Assembly (NCBI GenBank): GCA_017448245.1
Contig: JAFSLV010000017.1
Coordinates: 1 to 64,000 of the forward strand
Reading direction: 5' to 3'
DNA from: Lachnospiraceae bacterium
Lineage (GTDB): Bacteria > Bacillota > Clostridia > Lachnospirales > Lachnospiraceae
Length of the DNA: 64,000 bases
Position numbers and translations under genes: made by a program
In this document: piece after piece, positions 38,101 through 45,197 of the stretch
How the letters are laid out: each line of letters opens with the position of its first letter
Position numbering within the stretch: position 1 is the first letter of the stretch
The notes under the pieces: model-generated
The model's input: only the letters and a program-made list of their open reading frames with translations
What the model was told of the DNA's origin: nothing
Database searches by the model: none

Positions 38101-41100
38101 GTTCGTAATACCCGGTGGTGCCCCCGACCGTTGCCGTCGTATATTTATTCCAGGTCTCTCCGTTGTAGGTGACCTGCGCGGACATATCCGGTGTCACGCC
38201 GGGCAGCACTTCCCCGTAATGCTTGACGGTATAGACGGTATCGGTATTGGCCGTAAAGCTGCCGGAGAAGGTGACATCGCGCACCGGCATGGTAAAGGTA
38301 CGGTTTCCTGCCGCGTCCTCGTTGATGACGAGCGTGGATTCCTGACGCTTGTTCCAGCCGTCAAAGCTGTAGCCCGCGGGATAATCCTGATCGCCTTCCT
38401 TTGGCGCCGGCGCTACCGTGACCGTCGCGCCCGCCTGGACCGTTGCCGGCGCGGGCAGCTGCGGTACCGTGACGCCTGCGGGCGTCGTCAGATAATAATA
38501 GCTGACCGTAAATTCCCGGAGATCATAGAAGGCGCGCAGGACAAGCGACCCGTCGCCCGCCACCGGTCCTCCGAAACGCTCCGCCGTGATATCCTGTGCC
38601 ATCACATAGCCTTCCGCGGCATAGTCGGCGGCTTTGGAGACGAGATTGACCTGTGCGCCGGTCGTACCGGTCTTATCCTCTTTCGCGGCAAGCGTGTAAT
38701 AGCGGTAGGTGTCCGTTGACCCGCTGCCGGGGCTGACCGCCGCACGGAAGTAGATCGTATTTCCCGCGGTTGTCTGCTCAAGACCGCTCACCGTCTGACC
38801 CGCGGTATCCGTCACCGGCGACCATGTGACGGTATTCTCCGTCAGATGATTCGCGTCCCGCACACTGTCAAAGATTTCTTTATAATGCTCTTCCTGATAC
38901 GCCGTATCCGTATTGGGCGTAAAGGTGCCCACCAGCTCCACATCGCGTGCGGGCATCGTAAAGGTACCGGTCGTCGTATACCGTGTCGGAAGTCCCGGCG
39001 TCGGACTTGCCGGAGTCGTCTGCAGATTGTTGATCACGAGCGTTGAGTCATTGACACGATGCCAGCCGCTAAAGCTGTAGCCGGCCGGTGCCGTGACCTG
39101 CGGCGCGCCGTCTGTCCCGTCCCCCAGATCGACCGTATTGCCGGTGAAGAACTCCCTTTTATACGTGCCAAGGGCATCTTCCGTTCCTGTTCCTGTCGCT
39201 GTCGCTACGGGGATTGCGCCCTGCGGCACCTCGCCCTCGTATTCGTATTCCACGAAATACTTTTTCGGTATGTAATAGAAGGAGATGACCGTGGTCTGGT
39301 TGTCCGCGATGGTTGCGGTAATCGTATGGCCGCTACTATCCGTCAGAGTATTACCCGTATTGTCCGTTGACGCAATTGTCAATCCCCAGTCCAGCGTATA
39401 GCCCGGATATTCCGGCGGCGTGATCGTCACGCTCTGTTGCGCGGTGCCCGCGTGCACCGTTTCATGCATATGTCCCTGCGCGGCATGATCCGGCAGTTCA
39501 AAATATCTCCCGTCCACTTCCAGATCGTACACAAGCGGATAGGATCGTCCGTCCGTCCGGGAGGTTGCGGTTGTCTGAAAGCTACCCGAAGAGGCATCCA
39601 CCGTACGTCCGTTGATATCCGCCTGTCTTTTGCCATCCGGGATCTCGATGTAATAGCGCACGCGATATTCCGTACCATTCGTAACCGGCGTAAACGATCC
39701 GGTGATCAGCACATCGGAGGCCGGCATCGTGAAATCATTGTACGCGCCGGTGCCGGTATTTTTCACGATCGCCACATTGATGGAGGACCAGCCGTCAAAG
39801 ACAAAACCGCTTGCGGAAGCATCCGCTCCGACGGCAACCAAAGCGCCGTATTTGACAGCCGCCTGATAGTAAGGAGCAAGGCCGAGCTCTGATACGGTCG
39901 GCGACAGATCGCTCGTCGGTACATGCCCGTTATAGGCATAGGTGACCGCATAGGTATTTCTCTTATAGAAGAATTCCAGCGCAAGCGTTTCATCGCCCGC
40001 AAGGTTGCCGCTGACGGTTCTTCCTGCGGGAGCATATTCCGTTCCGTTGCGGAGCGCTTCCGCCTGCGTATCCGTACCGTCAAACGTGAATCCCTCAAAG
40101 GTCCTGGCCGCGGCGGATACCCGCGTATCCGTCGTGCCGGTGCGCGTATAGGTATAGGCCGTATCCTCATAGAGGATGTAGGTCGTATCGCCTACCACCC
40201 GTCGATCTTTATAATCGGAAGGAGACTCCGTGCCGAGCGCCTCCACCCAGTGATTGATCGTATATACCGTATCCGTATCGGGCGTAAAGGAACCGATCAG
40301 GATGGCATCCGCGTCCGGCATGACAAACGTGTCTCCCGTGACGTCCGCCGTGACGGACTGCCAGCCGCTGAAGGTATAGCCCGAAGGCACCGTCGAAGGC
40401 TCTCCCATCACCCGCACGGTCTCACCGTACCGGTAGCCGTCTCCGCCGTAGCCTGCCTCAGCCAGTGCGGCATTATCCGCGGGAACGGTGCCCTGAGGAA
40501 CTTTATTTTCATCATCATACCGGTAGATCACGCGGTGCGTCGTGCGCTGATAGACAAGTGCGAGCACCAGCGGATACCGGACATCATCGCCGGAGATGCG
40601 GCCCGTGACGCTTGTATTTCCGGTCACGGTATTGGCCTGTCCGGTATGCGTATTGGCGACACGATTCTCTTGCGCCTGCGCCGTCGCCGTCCAGTCGGGC
40701 GCATAGCCCGTAAAGCTGTGCATGACGGCCGTCGCGGTATCATCGGTCGTTCCGGTATGCGGATACGCGTCGAGCACCTCGTAATATTTTTCCCCGATCT
40801 GTATATACCGGTTGTACGTATACGAATAGGTAAACGGCGTGCCGCCTTCCGTGATCGTAAAGCGGCGCGTCACCGTCTGTGACGGATTCACGGGTGCGGA
40901 CAGCATCTCACCGTAGTGCTTGACGATATAGACCGTATCCTCGTCCGCGGAAAAAGTGCCATGGAATTCCACGCGCCGTGCGGGCATGGTAAAGGTCGTC
41001 TCTCCTGAGCCGGTATCCAGGACGAGCGAGCTGCCGGCCGCCTTGTTCCAGCCGTCAAAGGTATAGCCCTCGGGTACCTTCGGGAGCGGTGCCACCGTCA

Positions 41101-44100
41101 CGGTCTGTCCGAACAGGAAGGATCTGCCCGTCGCGTCCTTTCCGTTCCAGTTGTACTGCGCGCCTTCCTGCGCACTGTTCAGATCGGTCGCGCCTTCCGG
41201 CACCACCGCATTGGTATAGTAATAGTAGACCTGATACTCGTTGCGGTCGTAGAAGAGATACAACGCAAGCGAGCCGTCTCCTTTGATGGTGCCGCTTGCG
41301 GGAAGGGCCGTTTCGTCATTGAGTGACGTGTTGAGCGCAACGCCCGCAAAGGCGCCCGTAAAGGGCATCGGCTCCGCGGTCACGCTGTCCGCGGTTGTGC
41401 CGGTGAGCTCTCTCATGGCGGTCAGGACATACCATGTGCCGCCTTTTTCATAATAGCGCAGGATATCTCCGTCATAGTATCCCGTGCCTCCCGCGACCTG
41501 CCGCGCTGTATAGGCGTCCGTCAGCGCCGTGCTGCCCGGCGTCATCTCCACCAGATGATATACGGTATAGGGCGTATCCGTATCGGCCGTGAAATGTCCG
41601 ATGAGCTCGACGTTGCGGTCCGGCATCGTAAAGGTCCTGCTCCCGCCGCTTCCGGAGATCACGAGCGATGAGCCCGTGACCGTCTCCCATCCGCTAAAGG
41701 TATAGCCGGGCGCCGCGGCATCCGGTGCCACGCGCACCTCTTTGCCGTAGTCATACTTCTTTCCGTTTGCGTCGGTGCCGTTCCAGTTGTAGGTGCCTTC
41801 CGACCCTGCCGTCCCCGCGTTCAGATCGGTCGCGCCATCGGGCACCGTGCCCTCGTAATGATAGACGACGTTGTAGCTGTCGATCGTATAATAGAGGGTC
41901 AGCGTCAGATGTCTTTCGTTCTCGGGATAGATGTAACCGGTCAGCGTGGTGTTATCCGCAAAGCTCTGCTGTTCACTCTCCGTTCCCGTCTGCTGGCTGA
42001 CGGGATGCGCCGCATTCCAGGCGGCAACCCCCGCCTGTGTCGCTGCCGGATCAAAGGTATATCCCGCAAAGGATTGCGGCACGGCCGTTCCCTGCTCTTT
42101 TGCCGTTCCGTATCTGTCATAGGTGTCGAGGATCGTCGTATACCTGGACAGATCCGGAGGATTTGCCGCATCGGCGGAGGAGGATAAGCCCTTATGCACG
42201 ATCGTAAAGGCGGTGCCGTTTGCGTTGGCACTCCAGCGTCCGTGCAGCGTCACATCCTGCGCCGGCATCGTGAAGGTACCGCCGGAGATATTGGCATTGT
42301 CGGTCGTCCAGGAGGAAAACGTATACGGAACCTGCCCCGCGCCATAGGCGTTCCGGTCCAGCGTTGCATCGGCGGCCACGCGCACCACGGTCCCGTAGGG
42401 CACGTTTTCCTGATAATAATGCACGCCGTTCGCGTCCGTCGTATTGGCATTGGCGAGCTGTGCCTCGGTAGGCGAAGGATTTTTCGGAATCTCGCCCTCG
42501 TAGACATAGGTCACCTTGTAGGTATTGCGCGTATAATACAGCGTCAGCACGAGACTGTTTTGTTCGTTGACCTGCCCGTAGATCGTCGGCTGTCCGGAGG
42601 AAGTGATGCCGGTGATGAGTTCGGTATTTCCGCCGGTCGTCGTCTCATCGCTCCATGCCTGCCGCGGAGCAGCGCCCTCCGCGGCGGCTTTGGTCGCTTC
42701 CCAGTCAAAGGTCAGTCCCGTATAGCTGTGCGCCACGGCACTGACGACGCTGTGCCAGTCATCCGTGCGCGTATACTCTTCGATGATCTCCGTGCCCGTT
42801 CCGCTTACGGCAGGCGCGACATGCTGCACGGTATAGGTATACGGCACGGGCTCCCACTGCGCATAGAGGCGGTTGTAGGCGCCGCCGTCATTGTACGGAT
42901 CCGACGACTCTCCCACCTTGTCCGCGGAGATGCTGTCACCGGGAGCAAAGGCGGTGCCGCTGCCGTCCGCCTGCGTATTCCATCCGGTCAACCGGTAGCC
43001 GATGATGTCTCCCATATGCGCAAAACGCTCCGCCGTGGATACCTCCTGCGCGGTCGGCGTACGCACTTCGTGGTTTTCCAGAAGAGACGTCACGTGATAA
43101 TCGGTGCCGTTGGCATTGTGCTCCGTATAGGCATCGATTTCCTGATTTCGATCGATGGTAAACGTCTCTTGCTCCGTGTTATAGGCGGTATACGGATCAG
43201 GGTAGTTGGGATAGAACGTGATCGAGGTTTTGTGGCGCGTGCTGGAATCATAGACCGCGTAGATGCGGATCGCGTCCACTTCTGCATCCGTACCCTTATG
43301 AAACAGGGTGACCAGCTCCGATTCGTCTTCGATCATCACCAGATCCGCCGGCGCGTACAGATCGCTTTCACCATTTGTAACCGTTTGCGAATTGGTGACC
43401 ATCCGCCAGCCGGTAAAATTATATACGGTATATTCTCCGGTCGACGGATCCTGCACGTTGTAGCTGGTCGGCAGCACATTGTTGTCCGTCTCCGCAAGCA
43501 GCGCCATGTGCGCTTTGTAACGGTATTCGCGCACTCTTGCGCCACCCGCGTAGATCGGCAGCGCTCCCGCCCGCGCCAGGATCGCCTCATCCTTTGCGGT
43601 CGCCTGCGTCGGGATGAAAGCAAGCGCCTCCTCCCTGGTCCGGAAATAATAGACGTCCACCGCCTCGTCATTTTCCCAGCTGGCATTCAGCTTGATGGTT
43701 TCGATGAATTCACGCTGTCCGAAATCCACGCGCGTGCCATTGTAGAGCCAGTCGCGGAAGGTATGCAGGTCGCGCTCCGGCTGCGCGGGAACGAGCTCGG
43801 AAGGGATCTTTTGCCCCGCAGTCATGGTGATGACGACCTTGTTGCCGTCTCGGGTGGCGGTTACGCCGGCGATGGTCTTTGGCAGGGCAGCGAGATAGGA
43901 ATCCAAAAAGTGTCCCGGGCGCTCCGCCGAATTCTCCGGATCCGGATCAAAGGTAACCGTGATCGTCCGCGGCTCCCACAGCGCGTAGAGATCGATGTTG
44001 CGGTTGCCCATGGTCGCCGAGGTAAAATCAAACTCAAATTCCGGCGCATAGGAACGGTTGGTATACCATCCCCGGAATTCATAATACGGCTCGAGCCCCT

Positions 44101-44641
44101 CGGGATGATCGGGATTCTTCACGATGTCATCATTTGCGTGTCCGCTCAGCTCCTGCCCCGTCACGAGACCGGTGATCGTACTGACGGTATTATAATTGTG
44201 CAGGATGACCTCGCGCGGTTCGGGGTCGTAATAGAAGTTATATGTATTCGCGGGCGTGGAAGGAGTTTCGGTGCGCACATGCGTATAGCCGACGATCGAC
44301 TTTGGATTGATGGTGGCGCTCGGAACATCCAGATCCTGGCTGTACTCATTACTCTCCACATATTCACCGGCCGCATTTTTCAGAAAATAATGCACGTGAT
44401 AGGTGGTCGTTGAGCCGTTGGTCAAAAGCGGCGTAAAGGTCACGGTGGGCGGAGTGGTGCCCGTGGCCGTCGGCGGTACACCCTGATAATTGCTCAAAAG
44501 CTCCTTACGCGCATAGAACTGTCTGGTGCTGTAGGAGGTGGTGCCGGTCCTTGAGGTGCCGTAGCCCGCGGCGGACCGCCAGGAATAAAACTGGTCATTC
44601 CTAATAAACAGGAACCATACATATGGAAAGGAAAAGCACAA
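29144..44641 (-). CDS. Giant InlB-B-repeat surface protein, 5'-truncated and frameshifted
   Basis: About 5,130 codons of one extracellular repeat protein. After an N-terminal region with two Listeria-Bacteroides-type repeats come some 20 modules of 210-240 residues. Each starts with a Y-x-V-x-H-(Y/W)-x-E strand and ends with GYxFxGW, then F-(T/V)-MP-x-R-x-V-x-L-x-G-x-F. These are InlB B-repeat (Flg_new) and MucBP-like elements found in adhesins. Four module types recur in fixed order as a super-repeat of about 2.7 kb (starts near 40.94, 38.25, 35.47 and 32.74 kb). The reading frame begins at a TTG without ribosome site or signal peptide, and its last 35 or so residues are out of frame after an indel near 29256. 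Adhesive or wall-spanning function is inferred from the domains only. Confidence 0.8.
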   Translation of the reverse strand: MCFSFPYVWFLFIRNDQFYSWRSAAGYGTSRTGTTSYSTRQFYARKELLSNYQGVPPTATGTTPPTVTFTPLLTNGSTTTYHVHYFLKNAAGEYVESNEYSQDLDVPSATINPKSIVGYTHVRTETPSTPANTYNFYYDPEPREVILHNYNTVSTITGLVTGQELSGHANDDIVKNPDHPEGLEPYYEFRGWYTNRSYAPEFEFDFTSATMGNRNIDLYALWEPRTITVTFDPDPENSAERPGHFLDSYLAALPKTIAGVTATRDGNKVVITMTAGQKIPSELVPAQPERDLHTFRDWLYNGTRVDFGQREFIETIKLNASWENDEAVDVYYFRTREEALAFIPTQATAKDEAILARAGALPIYAGGARVREYRYKAHMALLAETDNNVLPTSYNVQDPSTGEYTVYNFTGWRMVTNSQTVTNGESDLYAPADLVMIEDESELVTLFHKGTDAEVDAIRIYAVYDSSTRHKTSITFYPNYPDPYTAYNTEQETFTIDRNQEIDAYTEHNANGTDYHVTSLLENHEVRTPTAQEVSTAERFAHMGDIIGYRLTGWNTQADGSGTAFAPGDSISADKVGESSDPYNDGGAYNRLYAQWEPVPYTYTVQHVAPAVSGTGTEIIEEYTRTDDWHSVVSAVAHSYTGLTFDWEATKAAAEGAAPRQAWSDETTTGGNTELITGITSSGQPTIYGQVNEQNSLVLTLYYTRNTYKVTYVYEGEIPKNPSPTEAQLANANTTDANGVHYYQENVPYGTVVRVAADATLDRNAYGAGQVPYTFSSWTTDNANISGGTFTMPAQDVTLHGRWSANANGTAFTIVHKGLSSSADAANPPDLSRYTTILDTYDRYGTAKEQGTAVPQSFAGYTFDPAATQAGVAAWNAAHPVSQQTGTESEQQSFADNTTLTGYIYPENERHLTLTLYYTIDSYNVVYHYEGTVPDGATDLNAGTAGSEGTYNWNGTDANGKKYDYGKEVRVAPDAAAPGYTFSGWETVTGSSLVISGSGGSRTFTMPDRNVELIGHFTADTDTPYTVYHLVEMTPGSTALTDAYTARQVAGGTGYYDGDILRYYEKGGTWYVLTAMRELTGTTADSVTAEPMPFTGAFAGVALNTSLNDETALPASGTIKGDGSLALYLFYDRNEYQVYYYYTNAVVPEGATDLNSAQEGAQYNWNGKDATGRSFLFGQTVTVAPLPKVPEGYTFDGWNKAAGSSLVLDTGSGETTFTMPARRVEFHGTFSADEDTVYIVKHYGEMLSAPVNPSQTVTRRFTITEGGTPFTYSYTYNRYIQIGEKYYEVLDAYPHTGTTDDTATAVMHSFTGYAPDWTATAQAQENRVANTHTGQANTVTGNTSVTGRISGDDVRYPLVLALVYQRTTHRVIYRYDDENKVPQGTVPADNAALAEAGYGGDGYRYGETVRVMGEPSTVPSGYTFSGWQSVTADVTGDTFVMPDADAILIGSFTPDTDTVYTINHWVEALGTESPSDYKDRRVVGDTTYILYEDTAYTYTRTGTTDTRVSAAARTFEGFTFDGTDTQAEALRNGTEYAPAGRTVSGNLAGDETLALEFFYKRNTYAVTYAYNGHVPTSDLSPTVSELGLAPYYQAAVKYGALVAVGADASASGFVFDGWSSINVAIVKNTGTGAYNDFTMPASDVLITGSFTPVTNGTEYRVRYYIEIPDGKRQADINGRTVDASSGSFQTTATSRTDGRSYPLVYDLEVDGRYFELPDHAAQGHMHETVHAGTAQQSVTITPPEYPGYTLDWGLTIASTDNTGNTLTDSSGHTITATIADNQTTVISFYYIPKKYFVEYEYEGEVPQGAIPVATATGTGTEDALGTYKREFFTGNTVDLGDGTDGAPQVTAPAGYSFSGWHRVNDSTLVINNLQTTPASPTPGLPTRYTTTGTFTMPARDVELVGTFTPNTDTAYQEEHYKEIFDSVRDANHLTENTVTWSPVTDTAGQTVSGLEQTTAGNTIYFRAAVSPGSGSTDTYRYYTLAAKEDKTGTTGAQVNLVSKAADYAAEGYVMAQDITAERFGGPVAGDGSLVLRAFYDLREFTVSYYYLTTPAGVTVPQLPAPATVQAGATVTVAPAPKEGDQDYPAGYSFDGWNKRQESTLVINEDAAGNRTFTMPVRDVTFSGSFTANTDTVYTVKHYGEVLPGVTPDMSAQVTYNGETWNKYTTATVGGTTGYYELLDAYYHTGTTNTTATAVAHNFTGFAIDPTATAGAGENTTANALTGVANTVNDTTGAVTGTIAGDGKLVLALVYSRNRYPVNYVYTAPVPKDAPDINTLQDTGGFEAATGDTNGGRYYAYGQTVTIQSDDIVTPHAGYDFNGWATRNLAVETDTGTGARTFTMPARTVTLEGSFTARNDTEYTVIHWVEALDQNIDVNSLPDGVMAKKATVEGRGEVVFIVDRSQSEYYYTRTGTTDTEVSAVDKTFEGLTFEQKVTQDNVTARVSAAAEGANDKTLKAAPAGNDLTISGNLAGDDSLELEFFYTRKTYSVTYVYDGHVPSGGITVTPLQADLNTDPIYAGNTFKYGQSVPVRDDASISDTSYRFSGWSSMNVTLQKTAEGATTYHPFPMPATDVTIHGAFSPVSGGADYRVRYYMQIPDGGTTADVNGTPANAAAAGGTVIRTVTSAGGTSYQTTYHLSGTEGGVTKYFELPDHNTSLGHRHEYVYSATAGNTVTVTAPSYDGYTVNWTITQDSADNVNAVQSEVQGTEIKNTVTPSSNTISATVYGDHSTVIAFYYTPVTYHVEYEYEGTVPEGATPADQAALEREQDTVARGDTYDLERDAPKVTAPAGYIFSGWHRTDLSSLEITGLGVSPLRPNANQPTEYISTGTFTMPARDVELVGYFTPVSGIGYREIHYKEVLDSVAESIKAGTWTASPYDSETGEDLQIHIAGGTTYYRAKASGTTATGDGYRYYTVADIVDRTGTTGAQVSLVSKSDVYEEEGYAPAQDLSTAAQVLTGRVKGDGSLTLRAFYDLVDYNVTYYYTTDVPAGAGAAPTVPPYQAGERVTVAPVPQTPPGYTFNGWNKREGSSLVITTEGSDRVFTMPARNVTLYGGFTADSDTRYAIKHYGEVLPGVTLSAEELLEKVTYSGETWNKYTTVNDGGTPRYYELLDAYYHTGTTDTLATAVPHSFTGYDEDWTVTAAAPENTATGNSTDAAAHTVQGKITGDEKLVLAILYRRNTHDVIYRYEGNVPAGTTPASTTALETATGYNRTAVYGETVTIANDPGYPVGYTFSGWVPTSVSVTGNSFVMPDTDVTLVGSFTADTDTEYTIIHWVEAIDQTITTVPAGMLLKTVQVNGTDVKFIADKAQSEYYYTRTGTTDTTVSAMDKTFTGLQFERAATEANVTARKNSASTGGNPNDAWLNYQESGTNDLTISGNLAGDGKLELEFFYTRNTYPVTYVYSGHVPSGTGITVTPAATALNSNSTYTGSFRYGVPVQVQPDATLSAGSGYRFSGWSSLNVTLTKNAQNTYNSFTMPAGPVTITGSFVPVTGGSEYRVRYYIEIPDGGKEAHIGGGTTVNDVTTLADGIYGTNVTSSANGITYPLKYDLVVNNRYFELPDHSAQGHAHEVVYTSTAGDRVTITPPSYPGYELSWQITGLSADNTNSAHATDDPAPITLNADQTISATVYADHSTVISFYYVPVAYNVTYSYEGAVPAGTAPQAADLNTPLRSFATGNTVDLSGTNGAPKVTAPAGYSFSGWHTTGGSTLVISGLQTTPVSPTPGQPTQYTTAGTFTMPARNVELVGTFTPNTNTAYTEEHYKEVLDSVRDGKKLTDNTVVTWDPVTDANAAEVSGLEKATVGTETYYRAETTGGDYRYYTRAESVPKTGTTGATVNLVSKGAEYAQEGYTPVNDLAAEAFTGTVAGDGSLVLRAFYDLDSYTVTYYYLTAKPAGAMELPETKTYQAGETVTLEPVPGSDAAHPLPAGYTFNGWNKREESSLVITENAGTRSFVMPTRAVTLFGSFAAESVSYTVKHYGESLLTTLDESVKIELNGVEYQRYIRIDGRIYELMDAYRNTGLTDSSVSAQPHSFDGFAINWTATADAGENTTGNATRALPNVVNGSAQTVSSTVEGNNNLVLALAYDRLRYSVTYAYDETDVLPAGVTPIGELQDTTGYAQATGAATGGSYHAYEETVRIRPDSDVYVPPGYVFDGWRTITLDSTTIGVNQTFQMPDRNVTILGSFSARTDTPYKVQHYVSVITDPTAAQQAEEVTLNGVSYKKYLQAGGRWYELRDAYQKTGTTDDEGTAVSLTYEGMRINPQVTSSYAGTLGVSATTSGTGADAVVTLEGTIRGDGSLLLPFFYDRQKYTLTYRYEGHIPAGATQLNDAAGIYNGTSGFREYYYGETVKVATDVPDITSTTGGTTHTTYTFDGWRTQRFSFDQATREFTMPAFDAYINGSFTPVPGGTVYYVHHYAEMLAGEETGVLLTESSEGTNVALSALQNGGYGTDASGTTYKKVGGMYYKDMVPAEQHGTAGQIMSASARNFTGFTFASGITDAQKHTAVYENTDHMNSVSAAGITDDTKLDITLTGTTMTGRVLDATGDGPLVLQFFYSRNRHSVTYTYEGTQPAGAPAITQDTRGYSAATGTATGGAYYAYGQEVTILADPNAAALPGYTFNGWHTIGTSTDLTVADADTVFVMPDRNVILQGYYTADENTPYTVWHFDEMTETDAETVKAAAGWTTSPADHATYENLAGNIYCYYDGKVYRLRPDASKTLTGTTNTKAYPAVVTPAGFTSHTARSGKYTEGTATFTQDAAYSSSNGVTIAGDGQTQVRFFYNRRNYTVTYAYAADSVLTQRTNPGASGYHADLPDLTGSAYNNGTVGKSYPFGTRVTIAGASDAQIPGYSFSGWNSVSGSDLAIDETDPANRTFAMPARGVRLEGSYTAIDTPYKVQYFREVHHSAAVYTQLSGLENTAWSEDDDKNSTWTDTTTGTVYYRKAPTAGGTYKYYTLHQQNILRATTGTTVTADETVFAGMHFDAERSEQTGTVQAAWVNAADHSQGTKGTLVLRMYYDVDTYPLIFRYEGIVPAGANALLPVRREYEYDEEIIVNTTGGKGLDRSGVTDSNLASPGANADETVESMVAGYTFDGWKTEYDYNRAHGTGTEGVEELHVDAATGAFTMPAPPICTAALPRETIFLIRSSITGWRRTARIRRFPQSPC

Positions 44642-44718
44642 TCCAGACGCTGAGATCCGATACGAGCAGGAAACTTACGGAAAATGAAAAACACGTGAAA
44701 CGGAGGAAAAAGCCATGA
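44623..44718 (+). CDS. Possible 31-residue basic peptide
   Basis: Short ORF starting MERKSTIQTLRSDTSRKL and ending in a Lys/Arg-rich tail (VKRRKKP). Its TGA overlaps the ATG of the next small gene by 4 bases, a typical coupling. The ribosome site (AGGAACC) is weak. It overlaps the first codons of the opposite giant ORF, which supports the view that the giant gene has lost its true start. Confidence 0.4.
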   Translation: MERKSTIQTLRSDTSRKLTENEKHVKRRKKP

Positions 44719-44885
44719 TGATGACGATTGAGGAAACACGGGAATACATGCGCAAGATGGAACAGATCGGACAATACCGTTTCTATGGGGAGAACATCGA
44801 CGATATCCCCGACGACCAGGTGGTTGACAGGTATATGACGATGATGAACTATCTGTCGGACGCGCGAACCCACTCTCACTACTAA
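44715..44885 (+). CDS. Small protein of 56 residues, unknown function
   Basis: Not recognised. It has a strong ribosome site (CGGAGG, 8 bases before the ATG), overlaps the preceding peptide ORF by 4 bases and is followed 36 bases later by a strong terminator, so it is probably a real gene. The sequence begins MMMTIEETREYMRKMEQIGQ, is acidic in the middle (GENIDDIPDDQVVDRY) and ends SDARTHSHY. It looks soluble and mostly helical. Confidence 0.65.
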   Translation: MMMTIEETREYMRKMEQIGQYRFYGENIDDIPDDQVVDRYMTMMNYLSDARTHSHY

Positions 44886-44920
44886 TTCCGCACATCGTAA
44901 CTTCATAAAGAAAACTATGC

Positions 44921-44957
44921 AAATCCCCGACGAAGAATTCTAATCGGGGATTTTGCT
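44921..44957 (+). terminator. Rho-independent terminator after the small genes
   Basis: AAATCCCCGA (44921-44930) pairs perfectly with TCGGGGATTT (44944-44953), followed by TTGCTTT. In 44886-45197 nothing else is evident apart from this and the short leader ORF. Confidence 0.85.
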
Positions 44958-45121
44958 TTCCGGAAACGATATAACCTAAATCACGTATCAAATGAATGCC
45001 GACGCGGTCAATATTGAGATCGAAGATGGCAAGGAAAACGCAACAATCATAAAACGGGCACCCGGAAAAATTAAAACGCACAAGAATGATAAATATTCCT
45101 ACCTTTGGAGGTGGTGGGGAA

Positions 45122-45160
45122 ATGCCTCTTTTTGTACCATTGTTTTCGAAATGGACGTAA
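45122..45160 (+). promoter_or_regulatory. 12-codon leader ORF before the Cys-rich protein gene
   Basis: ATG at 45122 has GGAGGTGG about 10 bases upstream and encodes MPLFVPLFSKWT before TAA. It ends 37 bases before the main start codon. It may be a regulatory leader peptide or the decayed start of an older gene. Confidence 0.35.
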
Positions 45161-45197
45161 GTCCGATGTGTTTTTCAAATTAGCAAAGGAGAGGAAA

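Noticed and set aside
44992-45183. 63-codon frame upstream of the Cys-ladder gene
   Set aside because: No ribosome site, no domain, and it overlaps the better-supported leader ORF; probably non-coding.
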